A DNA stretch of 64,000 bases from Diphasiastrum complanatum (lineage: Eukaryota; Streptophyta; Lycopodiopsida; Lycopodiales; Lycopodiaceae). Below are positions 23,201-33,713 of the stretch, piece by piece (position 1 is the first letter of the stretch; each line of letters opens with the position of its first letter). Where the stretch lies: NCBI GenBank assembly GCA_029204225.1, contig CM055113.1, positions 28,029,486 through 28,093,485 on the forward strand. The letters run 5' to 3'. The notes below the pieces were generated by a model. The model ran no database searches. It saw only the letters and a list, made by a program, of their open reading frames with translations, and was not told where the DNA came from. The position numbers were made by a program, and so were the translations under genes.

Positions 23201-26200
23201 TAGATGCTTGTGTATGGTTTTCAGCCTAGACCTTCGGTTAATTGGGAGACAGACAAATCTATCGAGATTGAATGGTTGTTATTTTCTGCATGAGATGCTA
23301 GGAATAGAGCACTTAACTCAAGAGAGTATGCAAGGTACTTGGAATTGAGTTAAAGTCATTTTATCTTTGTAGATCTCCTAGAGATTTTAGTAGAATGAAT
23401 TGTTATACCTTAGGTTATTGGACATTGTAAGTGTATTTTTACCAAGAAGCATTTATGAGGATAGTCTTGGACTATAATTGTTTGTTTCTTTAAGTTTTGA
23501 ACATTGATCTCCAATGTAAGGTGATAATTCACCTAGTGGTTCATGTAAAATGAATTTACATGAAGGTGACATTACTAGCTTGACCCAATAGGAAAATTTA
23601 TCGCTTAGTGTACTTTTGAAAGCAGATATAGTATTTTAGAGTAGAGATAAACAATTGGAAAATTGTTCCATCTCTAAGTACTTATTTGATAATTGAAGTC
23701 AAACCTTAGGTAATGATTTTCTGGGTAAATAGAGAAGTTAAAGAGTTGTTTTATAAACTTCTTGCCCGTTCTGAGGACATAACTCGTTTAAGGGGGGAAG
23801 AATGTTATGTCCATGTCTTGTATATGGGATTCGGCATAATGCTAGACTTGGATATCCGTACGAGATTATTAGTTATGCCATGTCATTCCGGACCTGTGGA
23901 GCTTTTGCATGGTGATTGACAGCTTTTGTGCAAGAATGGGAAGTGAAATGATTTTGATAGGAATAGGGGGATCCTAGAGAGAATATTCTCTAGCTTTTGG
24001 AGAGTATTTACCTCGTAAGAAGTTGCCCATCTCCTCATTCTAATTTCATGTTGCCAAGAGCCAGGGTCCTCTCCTCTCTTGCATTCAATCACCATGGCTC
24101 GGGGGTGAAGCGGGTAAGGATTTGACTATTCGTTTCATGTTGGTTGGGTGGTTTGGCTCCATAGGTGTCCTTTTGGTTGCATGCAACAGGATCTAGGCAA
24201 ACCTTCACTTGGCAATCCTTACATTTTTTTTTTAGTGTTTATACTTTACTCTACAAAATTGCCAAAAGAATTTCAGAACATGTCGGTCGGAAGGCAGAAG
24301 CTTGAATCTGGATTGCTACGTAGTGACATCTAAAAAAATTACATCAAAAACATAGGAAATGGTTCTAATATGCCCTCCCAATTTTCTCATATATGTTGTA
24401 TACGTCTACCAATAGCATAAACATAGTTAGATACAATATACAAAATAAAACTAGGTGATTGATATACCAAGCTTTTCTTTAAATCGCGATTGAAAAATTA
24501 TAAAACAAGAATTGCATTTTTTAAAAACCACTAAAAGATTTAAAAAACTCATTTTAATTTTCAAACTTGGGGAACTCTATTTGAATCTCCATTCACTCTA
24601 GTGAGAGAGTAATGGTAAGATTTAAGGGTCAAATACTAGTGAGAGGGTAGTGGGCTCTGTAAGACCTAAGGGTGGGGATAATACCATCTTGATCTAAGGG
24701 TGAGGATATATGATACCATCTTAAGGGTTGGGATATATGATACCATCTTAGAGGTGTGGGATATACCATCTTGATCTAAGGGTGAGGATATCTTGCAGAG
24801 ATGACTACTGCACCATGATCGTGGTGCAAAATACGGCGCATCCCTCAAACTCACGCGCATCCCTCAAACTCACGTAAAAGTAAAAGTTTAGCAAATCTTC
24901 ACAATAGCTTAGGACAAAGCAAAAATGCATACAATGGATTAGAACCTGGCTTCTTTGACCTTTAATTCAGTTGAAGTTTTCTTGCAGTTAGAGGCATCAA
25001 GTTGTGTGGGTTTCTGCAAAGGGTTTGAGTTCAGATACTAGATAACATGCTGCTAAAATGTGACGGCTTCAGTGGGCATTCAGCTGAATTAGCGATAGTT
25101 AGACAGGTTATTGTGTTGGAGATTCTTAATGAACGCATGCAGCTCTGGTTTTTCAGAAAATCCTTTCCAAAAACGGTTCTGACACTGCCAGTCAGCATTA
25201 CTGAGCGCGGTACTGATCTTCTTCCAGCTGATGGTTATGCATGGCGAAAATATGGACAGAAAGACATTCAGAATTCACGTCATCCAAGGTAGTTTCTATA
25301 TGGATAACTGCTAGCACACGCTATAGCTTTATCATGCAGCAATAACGTTTGGGTTTTCAATCTGCTGTGTAATTGAGGACGTGATGATTTCACAATTCAG
25401 TTTCATCACAGTAATCTGAAGCATGTGGAAATGTGCAGAAGCTATTACAGATGCACATATCGAAAAGAGCTCGGATGTCCTGCAACTAAGCACGTGCAGC
25501 GATTAGATGATGATCCTTCACTGCTATGCGTCACCTACAATGGTGTCCACACTTGCCACATGTCGATGCAGATGCAACAAATATGCTCAAGGTTACCACC
25601 GGATGTAGCTATGCCTCTCCCACAATGGCAGACGTCAACCTCTGAGGAAAACTCGTCCTTTATGGTGATTGATCGTGGGGGCCAGAGCCAGCCAGGAACA
25701 TATGCTACATTTGTGACCAGCTCAGAAGGTTTTGAGGAACCACACATCACAGGCTCAAGAGATGGACCTTTCAACACTTCATGGAGGTATAATTCCCCTT
25801 CTGTCACGACACCTGCTGCTGCTCCCAAATTCGGAACTGATCCAATTTCCATTAGAGAATTTCAGCCTGTCAACCAGCTTCTTGATGAAACTCATCATCA
25901 GAGCAGGCCAAATGAGCAGTATTGTGCTTCTATTATGAAGCATCCGTCTTCTGCAAACCTGAGATCAGGTAGTGATGGCTATCGGGCTATTGCTGGATGG
26001 AACACTACTTTAGGGAATGAAACCACTACTCACACATCTCCAGAATATTCAACTCGTTATCATTTGGAAAGTAGATCAATGCAGGAGTTTTTAGCTCACG
26101 AAACAACGTCATGGTCTACAGATTCTTGTATAGAGCCCACACAGAGAGCAGTAAACGATTCTCAATCCAACTACCTGCAAAGAGGTAGCCTAAATGATCT

Positions 26201-26453
26201 CTGTGCAGCATTACCATCCCTAACGCAATCGATTTCTTTATCAGAGCGCAATTATTTTGTCAGGACAATCACAGAGTCACCAGTAGAACTTTTGGAGATG
26301 CCTACGCGGGACAGAGAGTTTGCAATAGAAGATCAACATCATTCAAGCTCTTTCCAAACCCACTATACCCCAACTATAACTTCGGCTGGTGAAGAACAGC
26401 TATGCGAGGTAGAGGATCAGGCTGCATCATCTGTACTATATGATCGTAATTAG
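16565..26453 (+). CDS. WRKY transcription factor, group III (three exons)
   Basis: Model: exon 1 16565-17292, exon 2 25157-25288, exon 3 25439-26453, total 1875 nt, 624 residues plus stop. Donors are GTACAT at 17293 and GTAGTT at 25289; acceptors are TTTTTCAG ending 25156 and GTGCAG ending 25438. Both junctions fall after the second codon base, each rebuilding an Arg. The WRKYGQK heptad is at residues 272-278, followed by a zinc finger C292-x7-C300-x23-H324-x-C326, the C2HC type that defines group III. Intron 2 sits at the conserved Arg position used by this class. Residues 1-95 resemble the helical N-terminus of group III proteins; the rest is Ser/Thr/Pro-rich and probably regulatory. It should bind W-boxes in the nucleus and act in stress or defence transcription. 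It is longer than the usual 300-400 residues. No frame damage is seen, so it is likely functional. Confidence 0.9.
17909..18200 (+). repeat. Three diverged copies of a 55-60 bp motif
   Basis: Copies begin at about 17909, 17989 and 18150. Each runs: gtga.tactcaa.ttgttcaca, then atgcccaaa.gatt.cacttcatgttct. Spacing is uneven (about 80 and 155 bp). Confidence 0.6.
18655..18745 (+). repeat. Possible tRNA-derived SINE head
   Basis: AGTTCGAATCCC at about 18701-18712 matches the RNA polymerase III B box (GGTTCGANTCC) except for its first base. About 40 bp upstream, GTGTGGTTTATTTGAGTTGGG (about 18668-18688) is a weak A-box-like match. The spacing is right for a tRNA-related SINE. No poly-A tail, target duplication or second copy was found, so this is tentative. 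Confidence 0.3.
20686..20985 (+). repeat. Truncated gypsy-type LTR, copy 1
   Basis: From TGTTATGTCCATGTCTTG onward this matches the LTR at 23803-24223 for about 300 bp, including 'gagattattagttatgcca', 'ggagcttttgcatggtgattgaca' and 'gatcctagagagaa'. It contains an insertion of about 90 bp relative to that copy (around 20790-20845) and loses similarity near 20985. Confidence 0.75.
21717..21894 (+). pseudogene. Ty3-gypsy reverse transcriptase fragment
   Basis: The frame reads VPFGLLNM, SLNDIFHPYLGQCEVVFLGDVFIYSE and KEHERI, clearly the gypsy RT core (standard MPFGLTNAP, ..DIFxPYLD, ..VVFLDDVLIYS). The catalytic FLDD has become FLGD. There are two in-frame stops (near 21759 and 21864). It is only about 60 codons long, with no RNase H or integrase after it, and an LTR begins at 21977. 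Confidence 0.85.
21977..24223 (+). mobile_element. Gypsy-like LTR retroelement, non-coding interior, with diverged LTRs
   Basis: Left LTR 21977-22449 (TGTCATGG...TTTACA), primer-binding site 22451-22462 (TGGTATCAGAGC, initiator tRNA-Met), polypurine tract 23790-23802 and right LTR 23803-24223 (TGTTATG...CTTACA). The LTRs share their beginnings and the word catggctcggggg near their ends but are strongly diverged in between, so they may derive from different subfamily members. The interior of about 1.3 kb shows no gag or pol. Flanking 5-mers do not match, so no target duplication is visible. It is most likely a non-autonomous or recombined element. Confidence 0.6.
22451..22462 (+). other. Primer-binding site, initiator tRNA-Met type
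   Basis: TGGTATCAGAGC one base after the CA end of the LTR at 22449. Confidence 0.8.
24672..24875 (+). repeat. Minisatellites in intron 1 just upstream of exon 2
   Basis: About five copies of a 25-32 bp unit, ggtgaggatata(tga)taccatctt(gatctaa), occupy 24672-24793. Two perfect copies of gcgcatccctcaaactcac lie at about 24836-24874. Confidence 0.75.
25157..25288 (+). CDS. WRKY exon 2
   Basis: 132 nt coding residues 243-286 plus two bases of Arg287. It contains the WRKYGQK heptad within DGYAWRKYGQKDI and ends HPR at the conserved intron position. An upstream ATG (25047) would extend the frame to 25289 or so, but the sequence before 25157 is intronic by phase and lacks similarity. Confidence 0.9.
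25439..26453 (+). CDS. WRKY exon 3
   Basis: 1015 nt coding residues 287-624. It begins SYYRCTYRKELGC, supplying both zinc-binding cysteines, then VHTCH with the final His-x-Cys. The remainder is a Ser/Thr-rich tail with acidic patches near the end (EEQLCEVEDQ), possibly an activation region. The stop is TAG at 26451-26453. Confidence 0.9.
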
Positions 26454-26589
26454 CATTAGCTACATTGCAATTATTGCATATTCTCGTGGGGATCCAACTG
26501 ATGACTCCATAGCATCCTAGCGGTTTATGAATGATATAATTTTGGCTCACACATGAGTTTGATATGGTGAACTGCTTTTGCATTTTGGA

Positions 26590-26595
26590 AATAAA
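26590..26595 (+). terminator. Possible poly(A) signal of the WRKY gene
   Basis: AATAAA lies 137 bases past the stop codon, a normal distance for a plant 3' UTR. Confidence 0.5.
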
Positions 26596-26634
26596 TCTTG
26601 TCTTGCCTTAACAGGCAAGTTAAGGCAAGAGATT

Positions 26635-26900
26635 GTTGGGAAAAGCAGGAAAGTCGGCAAAGCATAGGAATGAAATCACTAGCATTTTTCAAAAATAGAT
26701 ATCTTCAAAATTTTGAAGATTTTTTATATATACATATAAACCTTTTTATGAGGAGTCTTCCTTAGAAAATCTTTTCAAAATCTATATCTTAAAAGTTTTG
26801 ACAATTTTTTTGATAAACTTTTTTATGAGCAATAGTCCTTAGAAAATCAACAAGCTTTATATAGGTTTTTTGACTATAACTTAAAAAAGGTTTCGTGAAT
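26635..26900 (+). repeat. Dispersed repeat related to 14965-15095 and 57150
   Basis: It starts ggaaaagcaggaaagtcggcaaagcataggaatgaaatc (about 26637), has internal reiterations of ttatgag..agt.cttagaaaatc, and ends aacttaaaaaaggtttc. The same opening occurs at 14965 and 57150 and the same ending at 15075-15095. Confidence 0.6.
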
Positions 26901-26947
26901 TCAAATGCGGTTGATTTTTCTTGTGAGAGAGATTAGATATTTTAACT

Positions 26948-26949
<2 letters not shown>

Positions 26950-27000
<51 letters not shown>
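26950..27000 (+). repeat. (CT)n microsatellite
   Basis: About 25 CT units. Confidence 0.97.
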
Positions 27001-27003
<3 letters not shown>

Positions 27004-27304
27004 CAACATGGCCTTTTCGGAAGGCAAAATTTTTGGGCCTACATCTAAGGCAGGGGTATTGTAATTATTATTTTTTATATTTTGACATGTCAAAATTTGG
27101 TTAGGTTAATGTTTTGCCTTTTCTTAATGCTTAGAAAAATCAACTTCCGTATAAAATTGGATTTTCTCTCTGAAAAGTAGCTGCATTTTCTCTCTCACGA
27201 CAATTATTACTCTCTCCCTCAAAAGTATTGCCATTCTCTTTCTCTCGCATGGAGTCTCGCAAAGACTTCATCAAAATGAGTTCTATTCTCTCTCAAAACT
27301 ATGG

Positions 27305-27307
<3 letters not shown>

Positions 27308-27388
<81 letters not shown>
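27308..27388 (+). repeat. (CT)n microsatellite
   Basis: About 40 CT units, 300 bp after the previous run; the DNA between (27180-27260) is also rich in short CTCTC tracts. Confidence 0.97.
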
Positions 27389-27391
<3 letters not shown>

Positions 27392-28710
27392 AACACACTA
27401 AAACAATTCAGTTCCACTTCCGTAAAATCAACCTTCACATTTTTACAAAGAAAAAACGGACTAGCCTCACAGAACGTAATCTGTGGGGCAAATTTTTTTA
27501 TGACAATTTTTTTTTAAAAGTCGGAAGGTGCACGTAAAAAAATTTACTCTTTTTACACGCACCTTCTGCCCGGAAGGTGCATGTAAAAAAAATTTACCTA
27601 AAAAAAAATGTAAAAACCAAATTCACGCAAGGGAAGGGCCGACTCCTCAGCCCTTCCACCCTTGGAAGGTTGATGCGCCCTCGAGCACACCTTCCCAGGC
27701 GGATGGGCCTCAGAGTTAGACCTCCCCCCCCCCCCCCCTTTCTCTCCGTGTGTTGTAAAATGTCGCAAAGACTTTACAACATGAATAGAATCAACCTGAT
27801 TATTCAGGTTACAACCAAAATAGAAGCACTTACATTGATCAAGTTTGAAGTTCATCTATACTGGACGTTGTATTAAGGTTTTCTCATGGTTTCAACATTG
27901 TTTTTGTCTTGGCATTTTCAGCTTAGTTTGCATATTCGTTCCGACAAAGTGAAGGTCTAGACTCAATGATTGTTTTTTTTTTTTGAGTTCTTAAATTTTA
28001 AAGTGTATGTTTCATGTATCAAATATATGATTTCTAACAAATTGATAGTTTAAAAATTATCTTTACTTATTTTGAGTACCATACATAAACCCCGCCTTTG
28101 GCAACGGTAAGATGATTTGTTAGTGTATATTGCTTTTGTTGCTTTGATTCCTTGTGTATTGAGCACATTTCCACATGTCGATTATGCAATGCATAAATGT
28201 GCTAGGCCAATGTTTGCTTCAAACTGGAAAGAATAGAGATGGGTGCTTCCTTAGATGGTCGTGGCACTCAAACATCCATGAATTTGTGGCAAAGGTAGAC
28301 AAGCAATCTGAGAGCAATACTCACTGCTATTTAAATATTTTATTTCATGATGTCAACATAAACGAAGGCAATTTACCTTGCCTAGCACAAAGTCAAATCA
28401 TAATCCCCACGAGAGAAGAAGCTTGTTTCTTCTTTGGGACCCATCAAACATGTTGTTGCGACCTTTGATCCCAAGCACACTTCTTCACCACTCCTCTTGT
28501 CTCTTTTGACCATTAGTTTTTTGGTGTCTTATTCGTAAAGGAATACTTCAGCCTACACAAGCTCATCCCACCAGACTAACTTTGATGCTCAATTATTCAA
28601 ACAAAGCTATTATATCCTACTTCTTAGCCCTAGCCCATTGACTTCTTACCTGCTACTCTTGTTGTGACATGTAATATCTATGTCTAAAGCAAGATATATT
28701 ATGTAATAAC
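27389..28710. other. Non-coding; hairpin and C15 run
   Basis: An imperfect inverted repeat built from gaaggtgcacgtaaaaaaa and its complement lies at 27524-27566, with a further direct copy of the arm at 27572-27590. A C15 run occupies 27724-27738. Reading frames of 60-100 codons here (27528-27876, 28175-28468) show no family similarity. Confidence 0.45.
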
Positions 28711-29065
28711 CACTACAACATTTTGGATGTTTACCGACCCTATTACCAAGGCTTTTATGAAGAATTTTTTTGTTCTGAAAAAAAGGATGACAACCCTCGA
28801 TATACACCATGGAGTATGCCTCGGAAGGAGATCCTCGATAATTACCTCGGTAATCGAGGCTTCTTCGTCTCTTTTTTGCTTTGTTTATAGCATGTATAAA
28901 CTGAGGGATATACTGAGGGACCTCAATATTTTCCTCCCAAAAAGCCATTAGTTAAATTACATTTCCGAGGGATATATCAAGGGATTTATACCTTGGTATA
29001 TTCCTTTCAAAATGGCACCCTATTCCGAGGATTATTCCAAGGGATGAAAAATCGCAAAAAAAAAA

Positions 29066-29109
29066 TTAGGGTAGAATGGAGCCAGTTTACTGGTTCCATT
29101 CTACCCTAA
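29066..29109. repeat. Near-perfect hairpin
   Basis: Two 20-nt arms starting TTAGGGTAGAATGG, with a 4-nt TTTA loop and a single mismatch. Confidence 0.85.
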
Positions 29110-29721
29110 AAATGGACTCCATCCGACCCCAAGAGTCTTTTGCACCACCTCTTATGAAGTTGGTACGCAAAATCATTTGTTCATGATTGTTAATGAACAT
29201 ATTTTCAAATATTTGAGTTACATTTTACGCGCTTGAAAATTGATGAAGGAGACTTATCTTAAAACAATACATAGTCACACATAAATATTCCAGGTACAGA
29301 GATATGTTACAAATTGGATTATTGAAACCAGATATGTTACCTAAGTAGATCCAGTTGAGTCATCCTCGTCCTGGTCATTGACGTCGCGATCGGACTCATG
29401 TGACTGTGATGCATGATTGGGACTACGATACCTGCATCTAATGAAGATGAGTTAGTTATTTGAGAAATGTGATGAGAGTGAAATTCAGGCCACATGAATG
29501 TAGTGAAGTTAAAATATATCTTGAAGCCATATATACCTCCACTGATTCCAACCCATTATCAACATATTCATCAATAAAAGTAGAGATTTATTTCTAAAAT
29601 GTGTAAATTTATTTTCATAAATCCTACTATAGAAAACGTGCATCTACAACAAAAATAGGAGACAAACATTTATGTAAAAATTTATGAGCAGAAGTATACA
29701 ATCTACCATCTATGTGTTGGT

Positions 29722-29895
29722 AATAATCTAGCATTGTTCAAGCACAACTTACTAATGTTTATCATAAATCTGTTTCTGAAATGTAAAAATCTATAAGCAG
29801 ATGTCGGAACAGACCTCGGAATAAGAGATGGTATACTGCATTAAACAGATCCATATATTCTGAGGTCTGTTCCGACCTCCACTGATTCCCACCCA
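29722..29895 (+). repeat. Repeat with inverted partner at 38110-38300
   Basis: Matches the reverse complement of about 38110-38300 along its whole length (for instance taataatctagcattgttca, then atggtatact, then gacctccactgattcccaccc). Includes the internal hairpin 29803-29876. Confidence 0.8.
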
Positions 29896-30733
29896 AGCTG
29901 ATAGATCTGTTGTTACAGCTTTTACTCCCTGTCCTAGTTGTTTATTGTTTTTACTTATAGATGTATTTCTTGTAAATACAAAAATGGCTAAGTCATCGGC
30001 CTATGGTGACCTTTGTAACAAAAATGTAAATCAAAACTGTTAATGATGCTTTTGAGCCTCAGAGTTGCATGTTGCTTGGGTATAGGGTACTGGGTCATTA
30101 ATTTGGAGTCGTTGGACTGACCTCCTAAAAAGTAGGAGAGTTGACTAGTCAACATGACACATGTCATATGCTCACTAGGACACTTGGTCCAATGAATGAG
30201 TGACACATGTCAGGGTTGATTGGTCAAACATGACATGTGTCACATGCTCACTGGGACACTTGGTCCAATGGATGAGTGACACATGGCAGCCTACTCACTT
30301 GCCTATGTATTAGGATACTGCCAAGTGGCAAGTGTCGACTATGCATGGAGTTGGCCATGTGTCGAGATTTAGGAAGGGTCAAGGTTAAGGGTTGCTTGAG
30401 GATTGTGTATAAGTGAGCCTAGAGAGAGGCATTCTAGATCATAATCTATGCAGCAAAGGCAAGTGTCGACTGTGCATGGAGTTGGCCATGTGTCAAAATT
30501 TAGGAAAAGTCAAGGTTAAGGGGTGCTTGAGGATTGTGTATAAGTGAGCCTAGAGAGAGGCATCCTGGATCATAATCTATGCAGCAAAGGTTGGGAGGAG
30601 ATGACGCAGCCAGCTCCACTGTGTTTGTGTTTGATGTTATGTGCTTGCAGAGAATCAGAAAGGCTGGAAATTTGTGGCGATCAGTGCATGTTTGGATGGG
30701 CGTCAGTTGGAAGATCAAGGAGAGCCTGACATT
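29896..30733 (+). repeat. Probable 5' LTR region of a copia element, with two tandem duplications
   Basis: The right end is fixed by a primer-binding site at 30734. Inside are two tandem duplications: an approximately 74-bp unit (about 30142-30288, built on tgctcactrggacacttggtccaatg) and a 131-bp unit (30327-30457 and 30458-30588) that includes gtgtataagtgagcctagagag. The left edge of the LTR is not identifiable. Confidence 0.5.
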
Positions 30734-30745
30734 TGGTATCAGAGC
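30734..30745 (+). other. Primer-binding site, initiator tRNA-Met type
   Basis: TGGTATCAGAGC, just after ...CTGACATT. Confidence 0.8.
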
Positions 30746-31050
30746 GAGGCTTACATTCGGTAGAGAGGTGTAAAAATTTCAGCAACAGTGTAGGAGGACC
30801 ATCGATGATCAGTGGCAACGGAAGGGCAAAAAAATTTGATGAATTTGGAAGCTAGAAACTAGGGCAGGTCCATCACTGAGGGACAATTAGAAGTTTGTCA
30901 ATTTCTGAGCCGAAAATGGGCGCAAACAATTGTCAGATTTCTATTTTTAGAAAGTTTGCATGGTAGTTGTCCATTTTTAAAGAGAATGGTAGGTAATTAT
31001 GGTAGGAAATAGAATATGGCTCTGAACATGTGAGTTCAGAGGCTATAAAG

Positions 31051-32228
31051 TTGTGACACGTGTCCGCTATTAGCCCTCAAGAGGAGGCACAAGCATTTCC
31101 TATGGAGAATGCTTTTTTGAACAATAGTAGTGCTAAGAAAAAAGATTTTTTCTCTGAATCAAGCTTTGCTTTGAAAGCAAAAGAAAGGAAAGAATTCTTT
31201 TGTCACTATTGCAAAGATCCTGGTCATTTTGCCAAAGAACTGTCCCAAAAATTTTACATATTGCAGGAGGACAACTATAAATGTTGGAGTTCCAAATGCT
31301 CATATTGGATGAAGGCTTAGAGGAGGAAACTAGAAAATCAACTATTGTTGTTCCTATTAGCTGGAATGAAGTAGAACAAGATGAGTCATGGTGAATGGAT
31401 TCATACCGATCTATAATAGAATCAGTTTAAATGTTCTAGGCATAGGATCAATTATCTTGAAATTGGAAAATGATGAACATGAAATTTTTATGAAGTATTG
31501 TATGTTCCAAGATTAGCCAAAAACTTTCTCTAAGTAAGCTTATAAATTTTTGAATTTCAGTGGTATTTCATTCAAAGGAGTGTCTTCTAAAGAGAAATGA
31601 CTACTAAAGTCCAATGAGACTGAGCATGGAACTTGCAAGGCTATGTCCAATAGTGGAAAAGACAATGTATCGCATTATAGGTATGGACACTTGGGGACCC
31701 AATGGCTGAAGATGTTGTGTAAAAAGCAAATGGTTGAAGGCTTTGATTATCAAGAAGGAGGCCTACCAATTGTCTGTAAGAGCTCTGTTGTAGGCAAACA
31801 ACAAAAATCCTTTTTCAAAGGTTCATGCAACACGTTCTCAAGAGGCACTAGATCTTATACACACATATTTGTGTGGGCCAATGAGGAAACTATTGGTCTT
31901 TGTGGCTGATTGGTCATAGAAACATATTGTCTATTTTCTGATAAATAAGGGAGGAGCTCTTGAGTTCAAAATCTTTAATGCTCTAGTTGAGAAATAGCAA
32001 GGGAAGGCAACCAAATGACTACATTTCGACAAATTAAATCCATCATGCTTAGTGATTTTTGTGTAGCATGAGATGGCATCCACGAAGAATTTACAAACCA
32101 CAACAAAATGGTATCACAGAATGGCAAAACCACACCATTGTAGGAATGGCAAGGTATGTGCTTCATAGCATAGATATTTTCACGTCCCATGTAAAATGGG
32201 ACAAACTTAATCCAAAAGGGATGAGATG
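31051..32228 (+). pseudogene. Ty1-copia gag to integrase remnant
   Basis: 31060-31317 ends in a zinc knuckle CHYCKDPGHFAKEL in which the last Cys is replaced by Leu. 31643-31909 shows GAG-pre-integrase (HYRYGHLGTQWL, then KSSVVGKQ) and the start of integrase. 32059-32225 holds the integrase end YKPQQNGITEWQNHTIVGMAR, with the catalytic Glu kept but Trp for Arg next to it. Stops are frequent, protease is unreadable and the second integrase Asp is lost. The frame breaks exactly where a CACTA terminus begins (32229). Confidence 0.8.
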
Positions 32229-32650
32229 CACTACAACAAGACGGGCGATTACCAATGTTTTTTTGAGCATTTCTTTGAAAGATAGTTTTTAAAATGAGTC
32301 GCGGGGGGTTGGCGGAATGCTCAAGCCTCGGGTCCGGTGTTTGGCCTCGGTATAAGCTTACCAAATTTGAGCTTGTTTTTGAAACATTTACAGAGAGGGA
32401 TATAAAGAGAGTTATAAATTTAGTAAGGGCCTCGGAACATACATCGGAAAACTGAAGCTAATTTAAGAGGTATACCAAGGCTGACCTTGGTATAAGCCTA
32501 CCAAATTTGAACTTGTTTTTGAGACATTTATAGAGAGGGTTATAAAGAGGGTCCATGTGGCCAGAGGCATTCCAAGACACTCTGCTAACTCAGGGTAATA
32601 CCGAGACTGATGAAAAAAAAGGCCCCTCGGTATAAACCACGGTATAAAAC
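32229..32650 (+). mobile_element. CACTA terminus with subterminal repeats, inserted in copia integrase
   Basis: CACTACAACAAG at 32229-32240 is a textbook CACTA end. It lies inside the integrase remnant. The following 400 bp carry repeated phrases: cctcggtataagcttaccaaatttgagcttgttttt (about 32345) and ccttggtataagcctaccaaatttgaacttgttttt (about 32484), plus acatttayagagagggwtataaagag, with many CCTCGG/CCAAGG words. The 3' end is missing; reverse transcriptase of another copia starts by about 32655. Confidence 0.7.
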
Positions 32651-32654
32651 AGAA

Positions 32655-33652
32655 TATAAATGGAACTCACTTTTGGAATTTGTTACCTATCAACACATTT
32701 TGATGGTATGGTTGCTTTGATTGCTCTTTATGTTGATGACTTGATTATTACGCGAAATAATCAAGAGATGATAGATATGATCAAGAAAGACCTCATGGAA
32801 CAATTCGAGATGACAGATCTCAGCCTGATGCATTATTGCCTTGGAGTAGAGGTGTGGCAAAAAGGACACAAAGTGGGTTTAACACAGGTGAAGTATGTCA
32901 AAGAGTTGCTGCACAGATTTAGGTTGCAGGATTGCAAACCAGTGAATACTCCTATTGAACTAGGTAAAGGGCTTTCTAAGCTTGATGAGTTACAGTCATT
33001 TGATGCTACACTGTATAGGCAGTTAGTAGGGAGCTTGATTTACCTTACCACGACTAGACCATATATATGCTATGTTGTTGGCGTCAGTTTATGGCAGCAC
33101 CTACGGAAACACATTGGAAGGCAGCTAATCGCATTTTGCATTATGTGAAAGGCACTTCAGATTATGGCTTGATTTACAGGAAGCATGATGTTTTATCTGA
33201 GTTGTGTGGCTATGTGGATGCAGATTGGGGAGTTGACTATGATGATTGTAAATCCACCACAGGGTATGTATTCCAGTTTTGTGGTAGTTGCTTTTCCTGG
33301 TCTAGTAAGAAGCAAAGTACAATTGCTCTTTCCACCACAGAAGCAGAGTATAAGGCAATGTGTAGTGCAGCACAGGAAGCTATATGGTTGAGACAAATCT
33401 TGGAAGAAGTTGGCATGAAACAGAAAAATCCCACAACATTACATAGTGACAGTCAAAGTGGCATTCAGCTATTCCATGCGAGAACTAAACACATTGAGAT
33501 TCGGTATCAATTTATACGTGAGAGGCTGCTGAGTCGTGAAATTCATGTTGTTCATTGTAGCATATAAGAACAACTAGCTGATATTTTCGCTAAGCCACTT
33601 GTTGGAGAAAAGTTTGATAAGTTTAGATCAAAGCTTTATGTACTTAAAGTTT
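32655..33652 (+). pseudogene. Ty1-copia reverse transcriptase end and RNase H
   Basis: Starts within RT at YVDDLIITRNN (intact YVDD, about 32730), then MTDLSLMHYCLGVEV and TPIELGKG. A frameshift near 33085 splits the RT end from FMAAPTETHWKAANRILHYVKG. The RNase H is nearly intact: YVDADW, STTGYVF, SSKKQSTIALSTTEAEY, HSDSQS and HARTKHIEI, with one stop near 33566 before LADIFAKPL. It ends 60 bp before an LTR. The gag-to-RT front is absent, and its LTR differs from the one at 30.7 kb, so this is a separate element. Confidence 0.85.
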
Positions 33653-33713
33653 GTTGACTTTAAAGCTGTGTATATGACTGTATAAAAAGTAGACTCTACT
33701 TTAAGGGAGAGAG

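Larger units (their letters stand above)
17293..25156 (+). other. WRKY intron 1, about 7.9 kb, repeat-filled
   Basis: Inferred from matching splice phases of exons 1 and 2. It holds a threefold 90-160 bp spaced repeat (17909-18200), a possible SINE head (18655-18745), gypsy debris (20686-24223) and minisatellites (24672-24875), and otherwise AT-rich DNA without genes (18216-20685 and 24224-24671 show nothing recognisable). All transposon pieces recognised are on the sense strand of the gene. Confidence 0.8.
28711..29895 (+). mobile_element. CACTA (En/Spm) 5' end with subterminal repeats
   Basis: It opens with CACTACAACA, the CACTA terminal word. Within the next 350 bp, short words of the form CCTCGG/CCTCGA/CCAAGG and their complements recur in both orientations (for example 28796, 28829, 28846, 28966, 28978), the pattern expected for transposase-binding subterminal repeats. 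A 20-bp inverted repeat with one mismatch lies at 29066-29109, and a second (GTCGGAACAGACCTC and complement) at 29803-29876. No matching 3' terminus was found, and no coding region lies inside. Positions 29722-29895 recur inverted at 38110-38300. Confidence 0.6.

Noticed and set aside
25047-25292. ATG at 25047 as an alternative start for the WRKY protein
   Set aside because: The residues before 25157 lack family similarity, and the acceptor at 25156 gives an exact phase match with exon 1, whereas this frame would not include the N-terminal domain.
32290-32345. GC-rich patch gcggggggttggcggaatgctcaagcc considered as a tRNA
   Set aside because: No acceptor stem pairing or B box; it lies within CACTA subterminal DNA.
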